A stretch of DNA of 64,000 bases, taken from Methylorubrum suomiense. Its GTDB lineage: Bacteria; Pseudomonadota; Alphaproteobacteria; Rhizobiales; Beijerinckiaceae. The stretch is taken from positions 16,325-80,324 of the forward strand of contig NZ_BPRE01000021.1 of assembly GCF_022179765.1 (NCBI RefSeq), read 5' to 3'. The position numbers were made by a program, and so were the translations under genes. The notes under the pieces are model-generated. The model saw nothing but the letters and a program-made list of their open reading frames with translations. It was not told where the DNA came from and made no database searches. Below are positions 8,527 to 17,896 of the stretch, piece by piece (the stretch's first letter is position 1; the number at the start of each line of letters is the position of its first letter).

Positions 8527-9186
8527 ATGAGAATGGAATCGCTCTACAGCGAGGAGCACCGTGCGCTCCAGGACGCGTTCGAGACCCGGAAGCTCGCCGA
8601 TTTCCTCGACAAGCACCACGTTCAACCGGTGATCGGCGAGATGGAGCGCGGCTTCATCGAGAGCCGCGACATGTTCTTCCTCTCCACCGTCGATCCCGAG
8701 GGCAACCCGACCGTCTCCTACAAGGGCGGCCCGACCGGCGTGGTGAAGGTGCTGGGGCCGAATGAACTGGCCTTCCCCGGTTTCGACGGCAACGGCATGT
8801 TCCTGTCCATGGGCAATGTCGCCGGCCAGGGTAAGGTTGGCCTGCTGTTCATCGATTTCGAGACGCCTCACCGCCTGCGCGTCCAGGGCACCGCCCGGAT
8901 CGTGCGCGACGATCCGCTGCTCTCCGAATGGGCGGAGGCGAAGTACGTCGTGCGGGTCGAGGTGACGAAGGCTTGGGTCAACTGCCCGCGCTACATCCAC
9001 AAGCACACCAAGGTCGAGCAGAGCCGTTACGTGCCGAAACCCGACGCCGAAACGCCGCTGGCGCAGTGGAAGCGCCTCGATTTCGTGCAGGAGGTCATCA
9101 GCGAGGAGGACAAGGCCCGCGTCGCGCAGGAAGGCGTGCTCGACATGGAAACCTACGGCGCCAAGGTGATGCGCGGCGAGGGCTGA
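8527..9186 (+). CDS. pyridoxamine 5'-phosphate oxidase-family protein
   Basis: Predicted 219 residues. The core (about 35-165) fits the FMN-binding split-barrel family: FIESRDMFFLSTVDPEGNPT, then YKGGPTGVVKVLG, FPGFDGNGMFLSMGN, IDFETPHRLRVQGTARI. Members bind FMN or F420 and oxidise small substrates, but only some act on pyridoxamine phosphate. The C-terminal PLP-binding signature of true PdxH is not seen, so I do not call it pdxH. It stands alone after the ilvC terminator and is convergent with the trpS-HAD pair. Confidence 0.82.
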   Translation: MRMESLYSEEHRALQDAFETRKLADFLDKHHVQPVIGEMERGFIESRDMFFLSTVDPEGNPTVSYKGGPTGVVKVLGPNELAFPGFDGNGMFLSMGNVAGQGKVGLLFIDFETPHRLRVQGTARIVRDDPLLSEWAEAKYVVRVEVTKAWVNCPRYIHKHTKVEQSRYVPKPDAETPLAQWKRLDFVQEVISEEDKARVAQEGVLDMETYGAKVMRGEG

Positions 9187-9876
9187 TCAGCCCCCGAGCT
9201 GGCGCGCCAAGTCCGCGAGATCGCTTGCCGCGTAGGTGACCGGCACGGCGGGCCCCGTCTCGCCGCCTGCCGGTCCGTTCTCCCTCGGGCGGGCGATGTG
9301 AGCCGTGGAGAGCCCCTCCCCGGCCGCCGCGGCCAGATCGTTTGAATGGGCGGCGACCATCAGGATTTCGGCCGCGGCGTATCCCAGAGCCGTCACGGCG
9401 TCGCGGTAGAGGGCCGGTTTCGGCTTGTAGTCCCGGGAGAACTCGGCGCCGAGGACGGCGTCGAAGACGAGGCCGTTGCGGCGGGCGAGCGCCACGATCA
9501 GCCGGACATGCCCGTTCGAGAGCGGCGCCAGCACGAATTTTTGGCGGAGGGCCGCCATCGCGGCGGGCACCTCCGGCCATGCGTCGAGACGGTGCCAAGC
9601 CAGCACCAAGTCCCGCTTCACCTCCGCGGCGGCGTCCGCATGGCCGAATTCCACCAAGAGGGCGTCCAGGCTCTCGGCCTGGAGCGTGTCGAGGTCGGCG
9701 AAGGGACGTCGGCCGGAACGGACCGCCTCCATCGACGGCTGGTAGCGCGCGCGCCACGCATCGGCGAAGGCGCCGCCGTCGATGCCGGGGAGTCGCTGCT
9801 CGGCCTCGCGGGCGACGCCGGAGCGCCAATCGACCAGCGTTCCGAACGTGTCGAAGACGAGCGCCCGGATCGCCAT
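9187..9876 (-). CDS. haloacid dehalogenase type II (HAD superfamily)
   Basis: Predicted 229 residues from the ATG at 9876. Motif I is LVFDTFGTLVDW, with Asp as nucleophile and Phe-Gly-Thr as in L-2-haloacid dehalogenases. Motif II is APLSNGH, motif III the KP pair in DYKPKPALY, and motif IV MVAAHSNDLAAA. The FDTFGTLVDW and AAHSNDL signatures are those of the dehalogenase type II group rather than of phosphatases. It starts 4 bp after the trpS stop and is therefore in one operon with it. The in vivo substrate is unknown. Confidence 0.85.
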   Translation of the reverse strand: MAIRALVFDTFGTLVDWRSGVAREAEQRLPGIDGGAFADAWRARYQPSMEAVRSGRRPFADLDTLQAESLDALLVEFGHADAAAEVKRDLVLAWHRLDAWPEVPAAMAALRQKFVLAPLSNGHVRLIVALARRNGLVFDAVLGAEFSRDYKPKPALYRDAVTALGYAAAEILMVAAHSNDLAAAAGEGLSTAHIARPRENGPAGGETGPAVPVTYAASDLADLARQLGG

Positions 9877-9880
9877 CGGC

Positions 9881-10942
9881 CTACACCGCCCTGAGCGCCG
9901 GCCCGCGCCGGACGAAGCCGACGATGTCCTTGACGGCGTCGAGCGTCGGCGCCGCAATGGCCTCCGCCCTCCCCGCGCCATCGGCCAGCACCGCGTCGAT
10001 ATGGGCCGGATCGGCCACGAGCCGCTTCATCTCGGCATTGATCGGCGCCAGGGTCTCGACCGCGAGATCAACCAGGGCCGGCTTGAAGCTGGAGAACTGG
10101 GCCCCGCCGAAATCCTTCAGCACGTCCTCGCGGGTGATGCCGCGCAGGGCTGCGAAGATGCCCACGAGGTTGTCGGCTTCCGGGCGGCCCTTCAACCCCT
10201 CGACCTCCGAGGGCAGCGCTTCGGGATCGGTCTTCGCCTTGCGCACCTTCTGGGCGATGGCGTCGGCGTCGTCGGTGAGCGCGATGCGCGAATATTCGGA
10301 CGGGTCCGACTTCGACATTTTTTTCGTACCATCCCGAAGCGACATCACCCGCGCGGCCGGCCCCCCTATCAAAGGTTCCGTGATCGGGAAGAACTGCTCG
10401 CCGTGGCCATGCGCCTGGATCGACGGGCCGAAGTCGTTGTTGAATTTCTGAGCGATGTCGCGGGTCAGCTCGAGGTGCTGCTTCTGGTCCTCGCCGACGG
10501 GAACATGCGTCGCCCGGTAGGCCAGGATGTCGGCCGCCATCAGCACGGGATAATCGTACAGGCCGATCGACGCGTTCTCCCGGTCCTTGCCGGCCTTGTC
10601 CTTGAACTGCGTCATGCGGTTGAGCCAGCCGAGCCGCGCCACGCAATTGAAGATCCAGGCCAGTTCCGCGTGCTGCGGCACCTGGGACTGATTGAAGACG
10701 ATCGAGCGCTTCGGATCGATGCCGGCGGCGAGGAAGGCGGCCGTGACCTCGCGGATCTGCCCCTTGAGCGCTTGCGGATCCTGCCAGAGGGTGATCGCGT
10801 GCAGATCGACCACGCAGTAGAGGCACTGCGCATCGCGTTCCTGCATCTCGACGAAGCGCTTGATGGCGCCAAGGTAATTGCCGAGATGCAGGTTTCCGGT
10901 CGGCTGGACGCCGGAGAAGACGAGTTCGTTGAACGCGGCCAT
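9881..10942 (-). CDS. trpS: tryptophanyl-tRNA synthetase
   Basis: Predicted 353 residues from the ATG at 10942 (MAAFNELVFSG); the longer open frame upstream lacks homology-like sequence. Class I signatures are present: TGNLHLGNYLG (HIGH-type) near residue 15 and KKMSKSDPSEYS (KMSKS). DLHAIT, PVLMAADILAY and VPVGEDQKQHLELTRDIA are conserved TrpRS segments. It charges tRNA-Trp with tryptophan. It is followed by a HAD gene after 4 bp. Confidence 0.97.
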   Translation of the reverse strand: MAAFNELVFSGVQPTGNLHLGNYLGAIKRFVEMQERDAQCLYCVVDLHAITLWQDPQALKGQIREVTAAFLAAGIDPKRSIVFNQSQVPQHAELAWIFNCVARLGWLNRMTQFKDKAGKDRENASIGLYDYPVLMAADILAYRATHVPVGEDQKQHLELTRDIAQKFNNDFGPSIQAHGHGEQFFPITEPLIGGPAARVMSLRDGTKKMSKSDPSEYSRIALTDDADAIAQKVRKAKTDPEALPSEVEGLKGRPEADNLVGIFAALRGITREDVLKDFGGAQFSSFKPALVDLAVETLAPINAEMKRLVADPAHIDAVLADGAGRAEAIAAPTLDAVKDIVGFVRRGPALRAV

Positions 10943-11010
10943 CGGCTCGGGTCCCAGGGTGAGGCCGGGCCGAGGCGATCTCGCATCCCGTTCGAAGGGG
11001 CGTTCTCTGG

Positions 11011-11028
11011 CCCGGCGGTGCCGCCGGG
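11011..11028 (-). terminator. GC-rich hairpin between phoH-like gene and trpS
   Basis: CCCGGCGG and CCGCCGGG are separated by only 2 bp, giving a perfect palindrome in the 283-bp spacer between these two genes. No T-run follows. It could end the phoH-like transcript or be a protein site. Nothing else is evident in the spacer. Confidence 0.35.
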
Positions 11029-11225
11029 TCAAGGCGAGGGAATAGGTCTGAGGCCAGGGTACCACCGTCGTTCCGGTGCGCCGCAGGCGAACCCGGATTC
11101 CACGACTCGGCGCAACACCGTCCAACAGCCGCGCATCACGGATGGGTTCCGGGATCCACGGTGCGGCCACGGAATGACGATGGAAAGGCAAGCGGCGAGG
11201 ATCGACCTCGCCGCCCTCGCCTGCC

Positions 11226-11942
11226 CTAGAGGCTCGCCTCCTCGAACGCCCGCACCCATTCGGCACAGATGCCGGAGCGGACGATGTCGTCGAGGGTGAA
11301 CTCCACGATCGGAATGTTCATCATCCGGCTCTTCACCAGATGGATCACGGTGCGGAGCCCCGACGTCTCCCGCAGATCCGTCTGCGAGACGTCGCCGTTG
11401 ATGATGACCTGGCAATCGTCGCCGATGCGGGTCAGGAACATCTTGATCTCGGCGGTGGTGGTGTTCTGCGCCTCGTCGAGGATCACGAGGCAGTTCTTGA
11501 AGGTGCGGCCGCGCATCACCTCGAACGGCACCACCTCGATGTCGCCGGCCTTGACCGCGACGTCGAAGGCGCCCGCGCCCATCCGCTCCTTCATGGTCTC
11601 GGTGAGAGGGGCAACCCAGGGGGCGATCTTCTCCTCCAGGGTGCCTGGAAAGAACCCGAGGGAGCGGCCCGACGGAACGTTCGGGCGGGTGATGACGACT
11701 TTGGCGATCCGGCGCTGGCGGAGCTGGTCGGCGGCGCGGGTGCCGGCGATGTAGGTCTTGCCGGTGCCGGCCGGACCGAGGACGATGACTTGTGAAGAGG
11801 AAGCGAGAGCGTCGAGGTACTGACCCTGTTTATCCGTCAGGGGTTGGATCGGAGCGGGGTTCCGTTCTTCATCGAATCGCGTTCGATGCATCCGGATCGA
11901 CCGATCCTCAACCAGTTCAAGCCGTGCGCGTCGTCTCTTCAT
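11226..11942 (-). CDS. PhoH-like family ATPase
   Basis: Predicted 238 residues from MKRRRARLEL; an ATG five codons earlier (11957) is also possible. Walker A is VIVLGPAGTGKTYIAGT (about residues 52-68). Walker B is LVILDEAQNTT and the sensor region GDVSQTDL. PhoH proteins are cytoplasmic P-loop ATPases related to superfamily I helicases, linked to phosphate starvation in E. coli and to RNA metabolism elsewhere. The basic N-terminus (KRRRAR) may contact nucleic acid. It is transcribed on its own, away from the upstream 380-bp gap. Confidence 0.9.
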   Translation of the reverse strand: MKRRRARLELVEDRSIRMHRTRFDEERNPAPIQPLTDKQGQYLDALASSSQVIVLGPAGTGKTYIAGTRAADQLRQRRIAKVVITRPNVPSGRSLGFFPGTLEEKIAPWVAPLTETMKERMGAGAFDVAVKAGDIEVVPFEVMRGRTFKNCLVILDEAQNTTTAEIKMFLTRIGDDCQVIINGDVSQTDLRETSGLRTVIHLVKSRMMNIPIVEFTLDDIVRSGICAEWVRAFEEASL

Positions 11943-12324
11943 GGATGAACACTCCACCTTGACTCGTGCGTGACTTACTCAACCTCGATGTCTTAATCGG
12001 CCTCGACTGTCTTCTCGTCTCCCCGTAACTGAACAACACCGCAGCTCCGGCCGTTCGTGTTGTTGCAAGAGCAAAGCCAACCCTGCCGAGTCGGTTCCAC
12101 GCGGTTTCGTAATCTCTGTGGAATGCGTCTCTTTCGCCACGCAGGTTTGCCCGCCCGAGCCTTGCAGGCTCCGGCGACGGCAAAGTGACGGGTGGGCGAA
12201 GAAGCGATGACGCGCCCTCGAAAGGGTGTGGCCGATGGATCGGGACGATCCTGGCATGCGCATCGCGGGCATCGCCCTCCTCGGGCGAGCGGGCCACCGG
12301 CGGGAAACCCGCCGGCCGGACGCC
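11943..12324. other. intergenic region with an inverted repeat
   Basis: No gene is supported in these 382 bp. An 8-bp inverted repeat, AACAACAC (12032-12039) and GTGTTGTT (12057-12064), with a 17-nt loop is the only structure I see; it could be a weak terminator for the uvrD-like gene or lie in the phoH-like leader. Confidence 0.4.
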
Positions 12325-14664
12325 TCATCCGGGTTGGACGAAGCTGTCGAGGACCATCTTCCGGCCGGCCTTGTCGAAGTCAACGGTGAGCTTGTTGCCA
12401 TCGATGCCGGCCACCGTGCCGGGGCCGAACTTGGTGTGGAAGACCCGTGCGCCGTGCACGAAGGCCGATGCCGCGGCGGTGGATTTCGCCACCAGCTCGC
12501 CCTCGATCTCCCGCGGCCCCGCCGAGCGCCCGGCCCCGCGATTCCCGCTGCCGAATCCCCCGGAGGTGTTGGCCTGCGCCCGCTGCCAGCCGGGCGTGCC
12601 GTAGGAGGAGCCGAAAGGGGTCGGATTGCGGTCGAACCGCGAAGCGCCGGCGCTGAAATGCGCGGGCGCCTCGATCACGTCGACGGCCTGGGGCGGCAAC
12701 TCGTCGATGAAGCGCGAGGGAATCGTGGAGGACCACAGCCCGTGGATGCGCCGATTGACCGCGAATGACAGCTTGGCGCGCTTGCGGGCCCGGGTCAGGC
12801 CGACATGGGCGAGGCGCCGCTCCTCTTCGAGCCCGGCGCGCCCGCTCTCGTCGATGGCCCGCTGGTTGGGGAACAGGCCGTCCTCCCAGCCGGGGAGGAA
12901 CACCGTATCGAATTCGAGCCCCTTGGCGGCATGCAGGGTCATCAACGAGACTCGGTCCGCCCCTTCCGCCTCGCTCGCCTCCATGACGAGGGAGACGTGC
13001 TCCAGGAAGCCCGCCATATCGGGGAACTCCTCCATGGAGCGCACGAACTCCTTGAGGTTCTCGAGGCGTCCGGCGGCATCGGCCGAGCGGTCCTTCTGCC
13101 ACATCTCGGTGTAGCCGGATTCCTCCAGGATGGTCTGAGCGACTTCCGGATGGGGCTTCGTCTCGATCAGCCGGGCCCATCGCGAAAAGCTCTCGACGAG
13201 GCCGCGCAGCATCGAGCGGGCCCGTGGCTTCAACTCGTCGGTCTCAATGAGTTTTCTGGCCGCACCCAGGAGGGGAACCCGATCGGCGCGGGCGAAGGCA
13301 TGCAGCGTCTGGAGGGTCGCGTCGCCCAAGCCCCGCTTCGGCGTGTTGAAGATCCGCTCGAAGGCGAGGTCGTCGGCGCCGTTCATGGTGACGCGCAGAT
13401 AGGCCAGCGCGTCGCGGATCTCGGCCCGCTCGTAGAAGCGCGGGCCGCCGATCACCCGGTAGGGCAGGCCCACCTGGACGAAGCGGTCCTCGATCTCGCG
13501 CATCTGGGCCGAGATGCGCACCAGAACCGCGATCTCGGACAGCGGATGCTGTTTGCGCTGAAGCGACTCGATCGATTCGGCGATCTGGCGCGCCTCCTCC
13601 TCCGAATCCCAGGAGCCCATCACGGTGACGGGCTCACCCGCTTCGTCCTCGGTGCGCAACGTCTTGCCGAGCCGGCCCTCGTTCTTGGCGATGAGGCCGG
13701 AGGCGGCCGCCAGAATATGCCCGGTCGAGCGGTAATTGCGCTCGAGGCGGACCACGGTGGCGCCGGGAAAGTCGTGCTCGAAGCGCAGGATGTTGTCGAC
13801 CTCGGCCCCGCGCCAGCCATAGATCGACTGGTCGTCGTCACCGACGCAGGCGACGTTCTTTCGCGCCTGCGCGAGGAGCCGCAGCCAGAGATACTGGGCG
13901 ACGTTGGTGTCCTGATACTCGTCGACGAGGATGTAGCGGAAGCGGTCCTGATAGTTGGCCAGGATGTCCGGGTTCTCGCGCCACAGCTTGAGGCACAGCA
14001 GCAGGAGATCGCCGAAATCGACCGCGTTCAGCGTCGCCAGCCGCGCCTGATAGGCGGTGTAGAGCGTGCCGCCCTTGCCGAAGGCGAAGGCCTGCGCCTC
14101 CCCCGGCGGCACCTGCTCTGGGCCGAGGCCCCGGTTCTTCCAGCCATCGATGGTGTGGGCGAGCGAGCGGGCCGGCCAGCGCTTCTCGTCGATGTTCTGA
14201 TCGGCGATGACCTGTTTCATCAGCCGGATCTGGTCGTCGGTGCCGAGGATCGTGAAGTCGGATTTGAGCCCGACCAGCTCGGCGTGGCGCCGCAGGATCT
14301 TGGTGCCGATGGCGTGGAAGGTGCCGAGCCAGGGCATGCCCTCCCCCGCCGGCCCGATCAGCGCACCGATGCGGTGCTTCATCTCCCGGGCGGCCTTGTT
14401 GGTGAAGGTCACCGACAGGATATCGTAGGGCCGCGCCTTGCCGGTGGCGATCAGGTGGGCGATGCGGGTCGTCAGCACCCGCGTCTTGCCGGTGCCCGCG
14501 CCGGCCAGCACGAGGACCGGACCCTCCGTCGCCTCCACGGCGCGGCGCTGCTCGGGGTTGAGGCCGGACAGGTAGGATGCGCCATCGGGGCGCAGAGCGG
14601 CCATGGCGCGGGCGGCGATCGAAGCGGGAGCGGCCTCCGGCTCTCTGTCACGGTCATGCATCAT
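12325..14664 (-). CDS. UvrD/PcrA-type ATP-dependent DNA helicase
   Basis: Predicted 779 residues. Superfamily 1A motifs appear in order: Q motif LNPEQRRAVEA, Walker A AGAGTGKTRVLTTRIAHLI (about residues 54-60), motif Ia TFTNKAAREMKHRI, motif II VDEYQDTN, motif III GDDDQSIYGWRGA, motif IV VRLERNYRS, motif V SLMTLHAAKGLEFD, motif VI LAHVGLTRARK. The C-terminus ends in a Tudor-like segment (RVFHTKFGPGTVAGIDGNKL) as in PcrA/UvrD. The enzyme unwinds DNA 3' to 5' in excision and mismatch repair. It is divergent from the small secreted gene at 14782. Confidence 0.95.
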   Translation of the reverse strand: MMHDRDREPEAAPASIAARAMAALRPDGASYLSGLNPEQRRAVEATEGPVLVLAGAGTGKTRVLTTRIAHLIATGKARPYDILSVTFTNKAAREMKHRIGALIGPAGEGMPWLGTFHAIGTKILRRHAELVGLKSDFTILGTDDQIRLMKQVIADQNIDEKRWPARSLAHTIDGWKNRGLGPEQVPPGEAQAFAFGKGGTLYTAYQARLATLNAVDFGDLLLLCLKLWRENPDILANYQDRFRYILVDEYQDTNVAQYLWLRLLAQARKNVACVGDDDQSIYGWRGAEVDNILRFEHDFPGATVVRLERNYRSTGHILAAASGLIAKNEGRLGKTLRTEDEAGEPVTVMGSWDSEEEARQIAESIESLQRKQHPLSEIAVLVRISAQMREIEDRFVQVGLPYRVIGGPRFYERAEIRDALAYLRVTMNGADDLAFERIFNTPKRGLGDATLQTLHAFARADRVPLLGAARKLIETDELKPRARSMLRGLVESFSRWARLIETKPHPEVAQTILEESGYTEMWQKDRSADAAGRLENLKEFVRSMEEFPDMAGFLEHVSLVMEASEAEGADRVSLMTLHAAKGLEFDTVFLPGWEDGLFPNQRAIDESGRAGLEEERRLAHVGLTRARKRAKLSFAVNRRIHGLWSSTIPSRFIDELPPQAVDVIEAPAHFSAGASRFDRNPTPFGSSYGTPGWQRAQANTSGGFGSGNRGAGRSAGPREIEGELVAKSTAAASAFVHGARVFHTKFGPGTVAGIDGNKLTVDFDKAGRKMVLDSFVQPG

Positions 14665-14781
14665 GCCCGCATCCCTGGACCAAAAGGCGAACGCCGTCGA
14701 GACCCGTGCGGAACCGGCCCTCCCCTTCGGGCGTCACTTCCTCAGAGGCCGATCCATTCATCCCAGAGGACAAGCGAGGCC

Positions 14782-15057
14782 ATGAGAGCCTTTCCATTGA
14801 GCGTTCAAAATCGTCGAGTCGCGGGCGTCGCCGCCGTGGCGCTGCTCGCCGGCATTACGGCGGCCGACGCCCAGGTCCTCGGCCAGGGCGGCAACAGCGG
14901 CACTAGTCGCATGAACCAGAATTTCGAGATCCAGAACCAGAACCGCAATTTCCAGCAGCGCCAGACGCTGGAGAACAGCGCCGTGCGCAATCAGATCCAG
15001 CGCGCGCCGCTGAACCAGCCGCCGCCGAGTGGACCGGGCGCCTTTCCCCGGCGGTGA
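14782..15057 (+). CDS. small secreted Gln/Asn-rich protein
   Basis: Predicted 91 residues. The N-terminus RVAGVAAVALLAGITAADAQ is a likely signal peptide cleaved after ADA. The mature part is rich in Gln, Asn and Arg (NFEIQNQNRNFQQRQ) and ends in a Pro-rich tail. No domain is recognised. A purine-rich AGAGGA lies 14 bp before the start. It is divergent from the helicase gene. Confidence 0.6.
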   Translation: MRAFPLSVQNRRVAGVAAVALLAGITAADAQVLGQGGNSGTSRMNQNFEIQNQNRNFQQRQTLENSAVRNQIQRAPLNQPPPSGPGAFPRR

Positions 15058-15241
15058 GGTACGAGGTGTCTTTCCTCAGCCTCCATTCATGAATCGCTGC
15101 TTCGTTGAGAGGCGGGTGCGGTCCGTTCTCTCCGCGTCGAGACACAGGCTTCCTGCCTTGAAAAACGGAGGGGCCGCCGGAGCGTCTGCCCATCTCTGTC
15201 TCGGCGCCCAGTGAGTCATCGGGAAGAGGGAGGCACGCGAT

Positions 15242-17779
15242 CTACAGGTCGACCGCGACTGAGAGAAGGTAGGTCCGGGGCGTGCCCTGAAAGAACGTTC
15301 CGAAGGATGCCACCCCGGTCCAGTAACGCGCGCCAGTCACGTTGAGAACGTTGGCACGGATTGTCGTCCGATATCCGCCCACCAGGGTGGCGTAGCGCAG
15401 GCCGAGATCGAGACGCGCCCAGTCCGGCAAAGCCTGCGTGTTCGCAGTATCGATGAACTGGCGGCCCGTGTAGATCACCGCGCCATTCACCGTGAGGCCC
15501 GGCATCCAGGGTAGATCCCATTCGCCGCCGACATTGAGTTGGACGCTCGGAACGCCGATCGGAGTGTGGCCGACATTGCTGGTAAACGCCGTCTTCGTCA
15601 GGACGCCGTCGAGAAGCGTGAGACCGCCCAGGATGCGGGCTTGAGGTGTGATCTCGCCGTAGACGCTGAACTCCAATCCTCTGACCTGCTGCTCGCCGGT
15701 CTGTGCGAAGCGGCGTTGCGGGCTGAGTTCGCCGATCGGTCGCGTGATTTGAAAGGCGCTGAAGGTTGTGCCGAGGGTGCCCCACCAATTGACCTTGAGC
15801 CCGGCCTCGACCTGGTGCGCGACGTAGGGCGCGAGGACTTCACCGGAATTGCCGGCTGCCGCTGGCGCCACCTCGCCGCGGCTCAGACCCTCGATGTAAT
15901 TCCCGTAGATCGACACGTTCTCCCAAGGCCGTACGACGAGACCGACCATCGGACTGAGGGCGCTCTTGTCGTAGGACGATGCCAGCGTGCCGACATTGGA
16001 GGTGTAGTTGTGCGCCTCGATGCCTTGATGGCGCAGGCCGAGCGTGAGGAGCAGACGATCATCGAGAATCGACATCGTGTCCGCGATCGAAATCCCGGTC
16101 AGGGTGCTGTCGTAGAGCCGCGGCCGCGAGTCGATCACGGTCGGCGCGATGTAGGACGCCCGAACCGGGTCATAGAGGTTGGATCGGTAGCTGCCGCGGG
16201 CGCTCATGAGGCGGCGGTCGGCATCTTCCTGATAGCGAGAAGCCTGCACCACGAAGGCATGGCGGATGAAGCCGGTATCGAATCCGGCCCTTACCCCGCC
16301 ATCCACCGTGTAGCGCTCGACGCCGAGGCTGTAGAATTGCGGGCTTGTGCTGGTGTCACCCCGCGCATTCAGGATCGTCGGTGCCGATGCAAAGTAGCGC
16401 TCGACACCGCTCTGCGAGCCGCCGACATCGCCGAATAGCGTGATCTGGTCAGTGAGATCGTATTCCAGGCGCAGCAGGCTGCTACGGTCGTCGATGTCCG
16501 AATATTCCCACGGCTGGCTCACGTTTCGGCGGCCGTCGGGGGCACGGGGCACTCGAACGCCCGATTGTAGGAGGAACGGTCGCAAGGGCGCATCGAAGCG
16601 GTCGGTCTGCGCCAGCATGTACAGCGATGCGCGGAACCGTTCGCCTTGATAGTCGAGGGCCAAGGCCCCAACCCCCATCGTTTCGGATTGCCGGTCGATC
16701 GGCGTGTTGCCGCCCCGGAGACTGCCAACGACGCGGATGCCCCATTCGCGGTTCGCGCCGTAGCGTCGGGCCAGATCGAACTGGCCGCCGCCTCGCGCGG
16801 TCGAGCCGTAATCGAGGGTGATACGTGTCAGATCCTCTCCGGCCCGTTTCGGAACGATATTGATGACGCCGCCGATGCCGCCGTTGGGAGAAACGCCCGA
16901 GAGCGCGGCGGACGGTCCTTTGAGAACCTCGATCCGTTCGGCGTAGTCCGTGAAGACACGGAAGCTCGGAGCGATCCCGTAGACCCCGTCAAAGGCGACT
17001 TCGCCACTGGTATTCTCGTTGAGGGGAAAACCGCGGATGTAGAACGAATCAAAGGGAGCCCCCGTCGATTGTGTGGCCCGTACGGAGGGGTCGAGGGCGA
17101 GCGCTTCGGACGCGGTGAGCGCCTGACGATCGCGAATGAACCTGTCGGTGTAGCTCGTCACGCTGAAGGGAGACTTGGCGATGTCCGTATTGCCGAGCAT
17201 GCCGAGCCGCGCACCCTGCGCCACCTGACCACCGGCATAGGCGGATGGAAGCCGGGATGCGCTAGGTCCTGCTTTCGTGTCTTTTGCCTGAGCCGCGACC
17301 GACAGCTCTTCCAGTTGGATGCCGGTTGGTGGCGCGGGTTCCCGCAATTGGACATAGCGTGGATTGACCAGGGTGATCGTCGCGGCACCGGCGCTACGGT
17401 AGGTCAGGTCCGTATCGCGGAGAAGCTCGGCCAAGGCGTCGATTGGACGGAATGCCCCTGCGATGCCCCGTGTCGTCAGACCGGCGGTGAGCGCGGTCTC
17501 GTAAGCCAGCGTGATCGAGGTCTGCTTGGCCAGTGCCTTCAAGGCAGCGTCGAGTGTTCCCGGCTCGATCGAGATATGCCGGGGCTGGTCGGACGCGTCC
17601 TCCCGCTGCGATACGACCTTTGCTGCGACGGGAACAATGTGGATACGCTTTCCGGCCTCCAACAGGATCGGAGGCGAAGGCTTGTCCGATGCCGATGCCG
17701 TTTGGCCGATCGCCGCCATCAGAGTCGCGCTGACCGCCGTCGACAGCCTGAAGGCCGTACCACCAATCCGCATCCCCAA
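15242..17779 (-). CDS. TonB-dependent receptor with N-terminal signalling (STN) domain
   Basis: Predicted 845 residues. The signal peptide is within the first 30 residues. The STN domain follows (about 50-125: GTLDAALKALAKQTSITLAY ... GAFRPIDALAELLRDTDL), then the plug with FYIRGFPLNENTSG and RIEVLKGPSAAL, then a 22-strand barrel ending in the C-terminal aromatic YLLSVAVDL. STN domains relay ligand binding to a FecR anti-sigma factor, and both fecR- and fecI-type genes lie just upstream. Together they form a FecIRA-type system for an iron chelate, most likely a siderophore. The ligand is not predictable. 117 bp separate it from the FecR gene. Confidence 0.92.
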   Translation of the reverse strand: MGMRIGGTAFRLSTAVSATLMAAIGQTASASDKPSPPILLEAGKRIHIVPVAAKVVSQREDASDQPRHISIEPGTLDAALKALAKQTSITLAYETALTAGLTTRGIAGAFRPIDALAELLRDTDLTYRSAGAATITLVNPRYVQLREPAPPTGIQLEELSVAAQAKDTKAGPSASRLPSAYAGGQVAQGARLGMLGNTDIAKSPFSVTSYTDRFIRDRQALTASEALALDPSVRATQSTGAPFDSFYIRGFPLNENTSGEVAFDGVYGIAPSFRVFTDYAERIEVLKGPSAALSGVSPNGGIGGVINIVPKRAGEDLTRITLDYGSTARGGGQFDLARRYGANREWGIRVVGSLRGGNTPIDRQSETMGVGALALDYQGERFRASLYMLAQTDRFDAPLRPFLLQSGVRVPRAPDGRRNVSQPWEYSDIDDRSSLLRLEYDLTDQITLFGDVGGSQSGVERYFASAPTILNARGDTSTSPQFYSLGVERYTVDGGVRAGFDTGFIRHAFVVQASRYQEDADRRLMSARGSYRSNLYDPVRASYIAPTVIDSRPRLYDSTLTGISIADTMSILDDRLLLTLGLRHQGIEAHNYTSNVGTLASSYDKSALSPMVGLVVRPWENVSIYGNYIEGLSRGEVAPAAAGNSGEVLAPYVAHQVEAGLKVNWWGTLGTTFSAFQITRPIGELSPQRRFAQTGEQQVRGLEFSVYGEITPQARILGGLTLLDGVLTKTAFTSNVGHTPIGVPSVQLNVGGEWDLPWMPGLTVNGAVIYTGRQFIDTANTQALPDWARLDLGLRYATLVGGYRTTIRANVLNVTGARYWTGVASFGTFFQGTPRTYLLSVAVDL

Positions 17780-17896
17780 CTCCCAACCCTCGTCCCAGGC
17801 GAGGGTCGGCGCATCGTGCTGTCTCGCCCCTCATACGGAGAGACTGACGAGTTCCCGAAAGCCGAACGTGGACCCTTGAAAATTTCCGGGCGTCGG